The translations under genes and the position numbers were made by a program. From an uncultured Oscillospiraceae bacterium (GTDB taxonomy: Bacteria; Bacillota; Clostridia; Oscillospirales; Oscillospiraceae): a stretch of DNA of 12,128 nucleotides. Positions 7,477 to 12,128 of the stretch are shown one piece after another. Positions within the stretch are counted from its first letter, which is position 1. Each line of letters begins with the position of its first letter. The stretch spans positions 1 to 12,128 of the forward strand of contig CAAFEV010000211.1 in assembly GCA_900762005.1 (NCBI GenBank), in the 5' to 3' direction. The notes under the pieces are model-generated. The model had not been told where the DNA came from and searched no databases. It saw only the letters and a program-made list of their open reading frames with translations.

Positions 7477-7964
7477 TGGATTCGATTCGCGGGTATCTGC
7501 TCTCGGTAGTTGCCGCCTGTCTGCTCTACGCCGTCTGTAACGCCCTTCTGCGCGGCGAAGCGTTGCGGCGGGTCATGCGTCTGGCCGGCGGCGTTCTTGT
7601 CCTGTTGGTCGTTCTGACGCCGCTGGTAAGCCTGCGCTTTGACGGCATTAAGAGCTTCCTTCGGGATTTTGAGGAAACCACGGAATTTGACATTGAGGCG
7701 AGCCAAAGAGCAAGCAAAGAGGCGATTAACGAACGGGTTCGCGCAGCGGCGGAAGCCTACATCGAGGAAAAGGCGCTTGCGTGGGGCATCACGGTGCAGG
7801 CAAAGGTACGCCTCAGCGATGATGAGTATCCGGTTCCGTCGTTTGTCACGTTAATCGGGAATCTGTCTGTCAATCAGGCTTCGGAATTGTCCGAGCTGAT
7901 TACCAAGCAACTGGGAATCCCCGCAGAGTGTCAGGAGTGGAAAATCTATGGTTCATCTGAATGA
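7476..7964 (+). CDS. spoIIIAF: Stage III sporulation protein AF
   Basis: SpoIIIAF is a membrane-anchored component of the SpoIIIA channel. The product is 162 residues, shorter than the roughly 206 in Bacillus. Two hydrophobic segments lie at about residues 7-25 and 34-52. A soluble domain follows, with a charged linker (around 60-95) and a C-terminal alpha/beta part ending in LGIPAECQEWKIYG. Known SpoIIIAF proteins have a ring-building fold in this region. The ATG overlaps the spoIIIAE stop by one base, with an AAAGGTGG site at 7461-7468. The gene overlaps spoIIIAG by 17 nt. Confidence 0.9.
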   Translation: MDSIRGYLLSVVAACLLYAVCNALLRGEALRRVMRLAGGVLVLLVVLTPLVSLRFDGIKSFLRDFEETTEFDIEASQRASKEAINERVRAAAEAYIEEKALAWGITVQAKVRLSDDEYPVPSFVTLIGNLSVNQASELSELITKQLGIPAECQEWKIYGSSE

Positions 7965-8478
7965 GCTTACACCGAAGCTGATAAAAGGGCTCAAGAAATA
8001 CAAATATGCTTTTTTGATCTTGATTTTGGGTATTGTACTGCTTCTGCTGCCGGGCAGAGCAAAAAAGGCAGAAACAACTGCGCCGCAGACTGCCGTTCTT
8101 GATGAAAGCAGCTACGCGGAGGCACTTGCAAAGCGGCTCTCGGAGGAATTGTCAAATATCGACGGCGCGGGACAGGTGCGTGTGGTGCTGACGCTCAAAA
8201 CCGGTGCGCAGACAAAGTATCAAAGCGATACCACCTTGACCAATGACACCGATGAAAGCGGCACTCGCAGCAATGAGGAACGAAAAACGGTGATTTTGTC
8301 CGAGGGGAGCGCATATGATAAAGCGGCAGTCGCCTCTGTGGAGTATCCCCGGTTTCAGGGAGCACTGATTCTTTCCGCTGACTGCGACAATGCAGCCGTG
8401 AAGAAGAGTCTGATTGACGCGGTAGCCGCACTGACCGGGCTTAACAGCGCAGAAATCACAGTGGTTAAATTGAAATGA
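7948..8478 (+). CDS. spoIIIAG: Stage III sporulation protein AG
   Basis: SpoIIIAG forms a large oligomeric ring in the intermembrane space around the forespore, as part of the channel that reaches SpoIIQ. The product is 176 residues, shorter than the roughly 229 in Bacillus. A short cytoplasmic N-terminus is followed by one membrane span (about residues 20-36). The soluble domain starts with DGAGQVRVVLTLKTG (around residue 73), has a polar Thr/Asp/Ser-rich insert (about 92-112), and ends with the family pattern QGALILSADCDNAAVKKSLI and AVAALTGL. An AGGAG site at 7933-7937 supports the ATG at 7948, which lies inside the end of spoIIIAF. Confidence 0.93.
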   Translation: MVHLNELTPKLIKGLKKYKYAFLILILGIVLLLLPGRAKKAETTAPQTAVLDESSYAEALAKRLSEELSNIDGAGQVRVVLTLKTGAQTKYQSDTTLTNDTDESGTRSNEERKTVILSEGSAYDKAAVASVEYPRFQGALILSADCDNAAVKKSLIDAVAALTGLNSAEITVVKLK

Positions 8479-8491
8479 TGGAGGAATTGAC

Positions 8492-9040
8492 ATGAAAACA
8501 TGGAAACGCAACGCAGTGATCGCGGGGGTGCTGGTGCTTGTCTGCGCCGGAATTTACCTGAATTGGCTTTACAGCGGCAGCGCGCCGGACTTGACAAAAA
8601 CGCTCGACGCGGATAAGGTTTTGGGGGAATCGACCTTGGTGCTCAGTAACCCCTCCGAGGAACCGCTGCAAAGCGTCGGCCGGATGGAAAGTGATGATTA
8701 TTTTGCGCAGATGCGCCTGTCGCGGCAAACCGCCCGTGACGAAGCGGTGAACCTGCTTCAGGAGACCATTGCTTACGCCGAGGGCGAGGACACCGCCGCG
8801 AGCAACCTTGCCTTGGAAAAGCTCGTCTCCGATGCGCTTACCGAGTCGCAGATTGAGAGTCTTGTGATTGCAAAAGGCTACACGGATTGCGTGGCGTACA
8901 TCAGTGACGACGGCATCAGTGTCGCGGTTGCGCAGCCTGCTGAGGGCTTGACGCAGAGCGATGTCGGGCTGCTTGCGGATATTGTTCTCGGGCAGACGGA
9001 CTGCAAGCTCTCGGATATTCGTATATTTGGGGTAGAATAG
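8492..9040 (+). CDS. spoIIIAH: Stage III sporulation protein AH
   Basis: SpoIIIAH is the mother-cell membrane protein whose extracellular domain binds forespore SpoIIQ across the septal space. The product is 182 residues (about 218 in Bacillus). It has one membrane span at about residues 8-26. A variable, acidic linker follows to about residue 65. The C-terminal domain has the family pattern RDEAVNLLQETI, then IESLVIAKGYTDCVAYISDD and a final IRIFGVE. This domain carries the ring-building fold in known structures. A strong GGAGG site (8480-8484) seven bases upstream supports the ATG. It is the last gene of the operon. No terminator is visible after it, so transcription may run into the next gene. 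No spoIIQ is present in the window. Confidence 0.93.
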   Translation: MKTWKRNAVIAGVLVLVCAGIYLNWLYSGSAPDLTKTLDADKVLGESTLVLSNPSEEPLQSVGRMESDDYFAQMRLSRQTARDEAVNLLQETIAYAEGEDTAASNLALEKLVSDALTESQIESLVIAKGYTDCVAYISDDGISVAVAQPAEGLTQSDVGLLADIVLGQTDCKLSDIRIFGVE

Positions 9041-9043
9041 GGA

Positions 9044-9072
9044 TTGTATTTTTTCTGAAAATGTGGTAAAAT
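9044..9072 (+). promoter_or_regulatory. Probable sigma-A promoter for the yqhY-nusB-xseA unit
   Basis: TTGTAT (9044-9049) and TAAAAT (9067-9072) are separated by 17 nt. The -10 matches the consensus at five of six bases and is preceded by TGG, an extended -10 element. The -35 matches only TTG. It lies just downstream of the spoIIIAH stop, where vegetative expression of nusB and xseA would need a promoter separate from the sporulation operon. Confidence 0.65.
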
Positions 9073-9085
9073 AGAGCTATCAGTG

Positions 9086-9102
9086 GCGGCAGCTTCTGCC
9101 GC
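9086..9102 (+). promoter_or_regulatory. Leader hairpin upstream of the Asp23-family gene
   Basis: A perfect 7-bp GC-rich stem (GCGGCAG, loop CTT, CTGCCGC) lies in the expected 5' leader, roughly 10 nt downstream of the predicted transcription start and 22 nt before the preferred start codon. No T-run follows, so it is not an intrinsic terminator. It may stabilise the mRNA or affect initiation; its function is unknown. Confidence 0.5.
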
Positions 9103-9107
9103 GTGAG

Positions 9108-9113
9108 AAAGGA
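9108..9113 (+). promoter_or_regulatory. Ribosome binding site that decides the Asp23-family gene start
   Basis: AAAGGA ends on the first base of an ATG at 9113, too close to serve it, and lies 11 nt before the in-frame ATG at 9125. The latter is therefore preferred. Confidence 0.5.
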
Positions 9114-9124
9114 TGGCTCTGAAT

Positions 9125-9505
9125 ATGACGGAAAAGAAAGATTATTTAAAGCAGCCGCTTGAAAACGGGAACATTTTTATTTCTCAAGAGGTTGTTGCTT
9201 CCATTGCGGCACTTGCGGTGCGTGAGGTCGAGGGTGTTTACGGCTTAAGCACTTCCAAGTCGTTGGATACATCAAAAATTTTGTCCAGAAGAAACCTGCG
9301 CAGAGGCATCCGTGTCGTGATTGGCGAGAATAAAACGACAATCGCCTGCAACCTTGTTGTCAAGATGGGCGAAGCCGTAATGGAGGTTGCCAAAAACGTG
9401 CAGCAGGCAATTTCCGATGAGGTCTATACGATGACCGGAATGCGTCCGACCCGCGTCAATGTCAATGTCTGCGGCGTTGTCGCGCCGAAGATGGTGAAGA
9501 AGTAA
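9125..9505 (+). CDS. yqhY: Asp23/Gls24 family envelope stress protein, YqhY-like
   Basis: The product belongs to the Asp23/Gls24 (DUF322) family. In Bacillus subtilis the homologue at this position, YqhY, sits next to accB-accC and nusB and has been linked genetically to control of acetyl-CoA carboxylase; the biochemical role is unclear. From ATG 9125 it is 126 residues, normal for the family. The N-terminal part has GNIFISQEVVASIAALAV and EVEGVYGL (about residues 15-40). The C-terminal part has the beta-strand/helix pattern with VVKMGEAVMEVAKNVQQAI and the final TRVNVNVCGVV. There is no signal peptide or membrane span. The first possible ATG (9113) would add MALN. It is the first gene after the promoter at 9044-9072. 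Naming as yqhY rests on its position next to nusB; other Asp23-family paralogs look similar. Confidence 0.88.
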   Translation: MTEKKDYLKQPLENGNIFISQEVVASIAALAVREVEGVYGLSTSKSLDTSKILSRRNLRRGIRVVIGENKTTIACNLVVKMGEAVMEVAKNVQQAISDEVYTMTGMRPTRVNVNVCGVVAPKMVKK

Positions 9506-9516
9506 TCAAATCTGCC

Positions 9517-9540
9517 GGGGCGCACTGCGCCCCCGATTTC
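9517..9540 (+). terminator. Possible stem-loop terminator or attenuator before nusB
   Basis: A perfect 7-bp GC stem (GGGGCGC, loop ACT, GCGCCCC; 9517-9533) follows the Asp23-family stop by 11 nt and is followed by GATTTCG, only a three-T run. The stem is very stable but the T-tract is poor, so partial termination or mRNA processing is more likely than full termination. Confidence 0.45.
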
Positions 9541-9571
9541 GTACTGAATTGTACATAAAGGAGACCCCGTT

Positions 9572-10027
9572 ATGACCCGTTCCAACGCCAGAGAGCTTAC
9601 CGTGCATCTGCTTTACGAATTGGACTACACCGAGCTTCCCCCGCAGGACGCGCTTGCCGCCCGCTTGGAAAGCGGCTATTTCAGCGCACTTGCCGAGGAA
9701 AACGACGTTTACGCGGAGCGTCCGAGTGCAAAGCAGCGGGCCTACATCGCCTCCTGCGTCAACGGCGCGTCGGCGCGCTTTCCCGAGCTTGACGAGATCA
9801 TTGCAAAGTTTGCAATCGGTTGGAATCTGCACCGCATCTCCCGCTTCACCAAGGCTGCGCTGCGCCTTGCGATTTATGAAATTCTCTATGTGGAGGATGT
9901 CCCGACCGGCGTTGCCATCAACGAGTGCGTCGAGCTGACGCGCAAGTATGAGGAGGAGGAAACGGTCGCCTTTGTCAATGGCGTGCTCGGCAGCTTCTCG
10001 CGCAGCTTACAGGGGCAAACGGAATGA
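9572..10027 (+). CDS. nusB: Transcription antitermination factor NusB
   Basis: NusB pairs with NusE (ribosomal protein S10) and binds boxA RNA in rRNA operon leaders, keeping RNA polymerase processive. The product is 151 residues, a little longer than the usual 130-140. The N-terminus has the family pattern SNARELTVHLLYELDY. The C-terminal half is diagnostic: GWNLHRISRFTKAALRLAIY, then VEDVPTGVAINECVELTRKY and FVNGVLGSF. A strong AAAGGAG site (9557-9563) eight bases upstream fixes the ATG. The stop overlaps the next start as ATGA, so the TsaD-like gene is likely co-translated. Extra length sits between about residues 25 and 55, in the variable helical region. Confidence 0.96.
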   Translation: MTRSNARELTVHLLYELDYTELPPQDALAARLESGYFSALAEENDVYAERPSAKQRAYIASCVNGASARFPELDEIIAKFAIGWNLHRISRFTKAALRLAIYEILYVEDVPTGVAINECVELTRKYEEEETVAFVNGVLGSFSRSLQGQTE

Positions 10028-10947
10028 ACGTCCTTGCTTTTGATACCAGTAACTACACCACCTCTGTCGCGCTATTTGACGGAGTGCGGGGAAACAACGC
10101 CTCACGTCTTTTGGACGTGCCTGACGGAGCCCTCGGACTGCGGCAGAGTGACGCGCTTTTCGCCCATGTAAAACGCCTGCCGGAACTGACCGACAGGCTG
10201 TTTTCTGATTTTACCGCTCTTGCGGCGGTCGGCGCGAGTACCCGTCCGCGTGCGGTGGACGGCTCCTATATGCCCTGCTTTTTGGCGGGAATGTCGCAGG
10301 CGCAGGTGCTTGCGTCCGCGCTGAAGGTGCCGTTTTACGCTTTTTCGCACCAGCAGGGGCATATTGCCGCCTCGTTATTTTCCTCGGGACATATGGAACT
10401 GATGGACAAGCCCCATCTCGCCTGGCATCTTTCCGGCGGCACAACGGAGCTGCTCTATGTCACGCCGGAGGGCGTCGGTGTCCGGGCCGAAAAAATCGGC
10501 GGCACGACGGATATCTCCGCAGGACAGCTCATAGACCGCACAGGAAAGCTGCTCGGCTTGTCTTTTCCGTCGGGAAAGGAGCTCGATGCTCTCAGCCGCC
10601 GTGCGCAGGACAAGTCCTTCTTCCGCGTCAAGGTACACGGAACGGAATTTTCGCTTTCCGGTGTGCAGAATCAGGTCGAGGCGTATCATCAAGCACAGGC
10701 AGCCGAAACAGCGGGCTATGCCCTGCGTTCTCTGATAACGGCAATTCTCGCCGCAACGGAAAATGCCCTCACGCAGCATCCCGCGTGCCCCGTTGTATTT
10801 TCCGGCGGTGTTGCCTCCAACGCACTGCTGCGCGAATGCTGCGCCGGCCTGCCCGTGATTTTCTGCCCGCCGCAGTATTCCACTGATAATGCGCTCGGCA
10901 TCGCCGTATTAACATGGAGGGCACATCATGCAGCAGCCGGTTTATGA
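10024..10947 (+). CDS. Divergent TsaD/Kae1-family protein (peptidase M22-type paralog)
   Basis: The product (307 residues; TsaD is usually about 335) belongs to the TsaD/Kae1/Qri7 ASKHA-fold family, often annotated as O-sialoglycoprotein endopeptidase or peptidase M22. Canonical TsaD makes the t6A modification of tRNA with TsaB and TsaE. Visible family features are an N-terminal phosphate-type motif DTSNYTT (residues 7-13), the His-x3-His metal pair H109 and H113 in SHQQGH, SGGTTEL (137-143), DISAGQLIDR (163-172), SGGVASN (260-266) and STDNA with D288. Canonical TsaD has ETSCDET and SGGHT at the first and third positions, so this copy is clearly divergent. It is probably a clostridial paralog rather than the housekeeping enzyme, which should lie elsewhere; its reaction is unknown. 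The start overlaps the nusB stop, with AGGGG at 10011-10015, and the gene overlaps xseA by 20 nt. Confidence 0.88.
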   Translation: MNVLAFDTSNYTTSVALFDGVRGNNASRLLDVPDGALGLRQSDALFAHVKRLPELTDRLFSDFTALAAVGASTRPRAVDGSYMPCFLAGMSQAQVLASALKVPFYAFSHQQGHIAASLFSSGHMELMDKPHLAWHLSGGTTELLYVTPEGVGVRAEKIGGTTDISAGQLIDRTGKLLGLSFPSGKELDALSRRAQDKSFFRVKVHGTEFSLSGVQNQVEAYHQAQAAETAGYALRSLITAILAATENALTQHPACPVVFSGGVASNALLRECCAGLPVIFCPPQYSTDNALGIAVLTWRAHHAAAGL

Positions 10948-12128
10948 GGTATCGCAAATTAATGAATATCTGAAGCTTCGCTTTGAGGACGACTCGTTTT
11001 TATCCAATTTGCTCATCCGCGGCGAGCTCAGCAATTATAAGCTCTATCCCTCGGGGCACCATTACTTTTCTCTAAAGGACGCGAACGGCACAATCCGCTG
11101 TGTCATGTTCAAGGGCTCGGCGTTTTCACTGCGTTTTCGTCCGGAGAACGGAATGAAGGTAATCGCGCAGGGGAGAGTCGGCGTCTTTCCGCGAGACGGG
11201 ACATATCAGCTCTACTGTACGGGCCTGACTGCGGACGGCGTAGGTGATTTACACGTTGCCTTTGAGCAGCTCAAGGCAAAGCTGCAAGCTGAGGGCTTGT
11301 TTGCGCTTGAGCGGAAAAAGCCGCTGCCGCGCTATCCCCGGACGATTGCCGTCGTCACCTCCTCTGCGGGTGCCGCCCTGCGTGATATGCTCCGTATTTT
11401 GCGAAAACGCTATCCCTTAACGAAGGTGAAGCTGCTTGCCGTCCGCGTGCAGGGCGAGGAAGCACCTGCCGAAATTGCCGGAGCCATCGCCTATGCAAAC
11501 CGTTACCGTGTGGCGGACTTAATCATCACGGGACGCGGCGGTGGCTCAATTGAGGATTTATGGGCGTTTAACGATGAACGCGTGGCGTATGCCATTGCCA
11601 AGTCGGAGATTCCGGTCATCTCTGCCGTCGGGCACGAGCCGGACTTCACCATTTCCGATTTTGTTGCGGATTTACGTGCGGCAACGCCCTCAAATGCGGC
11701 GGAGCTTGCCGTGCCGGATCGGATGGAGCTGAGAAAAGCACTTGCCGCCAAGCAAACCCTGCTTTTGACCTATATCCAAAAGCAGCTTCGCCAGTCGCGG
11801 CTGCGCGTGGAGTCCTTGGCAGAGACAAGAAGCCTGAAAAGCCCGGTGAACTATCTCAACGACAGACGGATGCAGCTTGATTACACACACCGGCAATTTT
11901 GTGCCGTCTGCGAAAAGCTGCTCGGCAAAAAGCGTGAGCAATTCCTCCGCCTGACCGCCAAGCTTGATGCCATGAGTCCGCTCAAGGTGCTTTCCAGAGG
12001 GTACAGTATGACATTTAACGAGTCAGGAGACGTCGTTAAATCCGTCACCCGGCTCACACCCGGGCAGGAGCTGACCATTCAATACACAGACGGTCGGGCA
12101 AAAATATGCGTAAAAGAGATTTCTGCAC
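10928..12128 (+). CDS. xseA: Exodeoxyribonuclease VII large subunit (3' end cut off by window)
   Basis: XseA is the catalytic subunit of exonuclease VII, which degrades single-stranded DNA from both ends together with several copies of XseB. Reading from ATG 10928 gives 400 uninterrupted codons to the window's end, without a stop. The N-terminal OB-fold (about residues 1-100) includes GELSNYKLYPSGHHYFSLKD. The catalytic domain carries D153 (in SAGAALRD), R203 (in GRGGGSIEDLWAFNDE), H236 and D239 (in AVGHEPD). By eye these line up, offset by two, with E. coli D155, R205, H238 and D241. A helical region follows (about 265-355), then the LSRGYSM segment and C-terminal strands. A GGAGG site (10916-10920) lies seven bases upstream. 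The start overlaps the TsaD-like gene by 20 nt. Judging from family length, only a short tail is missing. Confidence 0.96.
   Translation, partial: MQQPVYEVSQINEYLKLRFEDDSFLSNLLIRGELSNYKLYPSGHHYFSLKDANGTIRCVMFKGSAFSLRFRPENGMKVIAQGRVGVFPRDGTYQLYCTGLTADGVGDLHVAFEQLKAKLQAEGLFALERKKPLPRYPRTIAVVTSSAGAALRDMLRILRKRYPLTKVKLLAVRVQGEEAPAEIAGAIAYANRYRVADLIITGRGGGSIEDLWAFNDERVAYAIAKSEIPVISAVGHEPDFTISDFVADLRAATPSNAAELAVPDRMELRKALAAKQTLLLTYIQKQLRQSRLRVESLAETRSLKSPVNYLNDRRMQLDYTHRQFCAVCEKLLGKKREQFLRLTAKLDAMSPLKVLSRGYSMTFNESGDVVKSVTRLTPGQELTIQYTDGRAKICVKEISA

Overview
The window reads as a chromosomal housekeeping and sporulation segment from an endospore-forming, anaerobe-type Firmicute (class Clostridia, perhaps an Oscillospiraceae/Ruminococcaceae-like lineage). 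The lineage is inferred from the complete eight-gene spoIIIA operon, strong AGGAG-type ribosome binding sites, moderate-to-high GC and protein similarity to Bacillus/Clostridia families. No phage, IS, CRISPR, tRNA or rRNA was seen. Every substantial gene is on the + strand.

Region 1 (1-4206) is the 3' half of an F1Fo ATP synthase operon: atpA (5' end cut off by the window), atpG, atpD and atpC (alpha, gamma, beta, epsilon). The genes are packed with 14- to 17-nt gaps or ATGA overlaps. The run ends at an 11-bp stem-loop terminator directly after atpC. Region 2 (4207-4430) is a gene-poor spacer of about 220 nt with no clear promoter.

Region 3 (4431-9040) is a full spoIIIAA-AB-AC-AD-AE-AF-AG-AH operon. 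Most junctions overlap or nearly abut. Its products form the mother-cell half of the SpoIIIA-SpoIIQ channel between mother cell and forespore: the AA ATPase, the AB-AF inner-membrane proteins, and the AG/AH ring proteins.

Region 4 (9041-12128) starts with a plausible sigma-A promoter (extended -10) and a leader hairpin. It then carries a YqhY-like Asp23/Gls24 protein, nusB, a divergent TsaD/Kae1-family paralog and xseA, the last running off the window's end. This is the Bacillus yqhY-nusB-folD-xseA neighbourhood with two differences: accB-accC are missing between spoIIIAH and yqhY, and the TsaD-like gene sits where folD is in Bacillus.

The window is mostly conventional. The most interesting gene is the TsaD-like paralog, which keeps the His-x3-His and Asp metal-ligand positions but has changed signature motifs. 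I found no convincing evidence of a wholly new multi-gene system.
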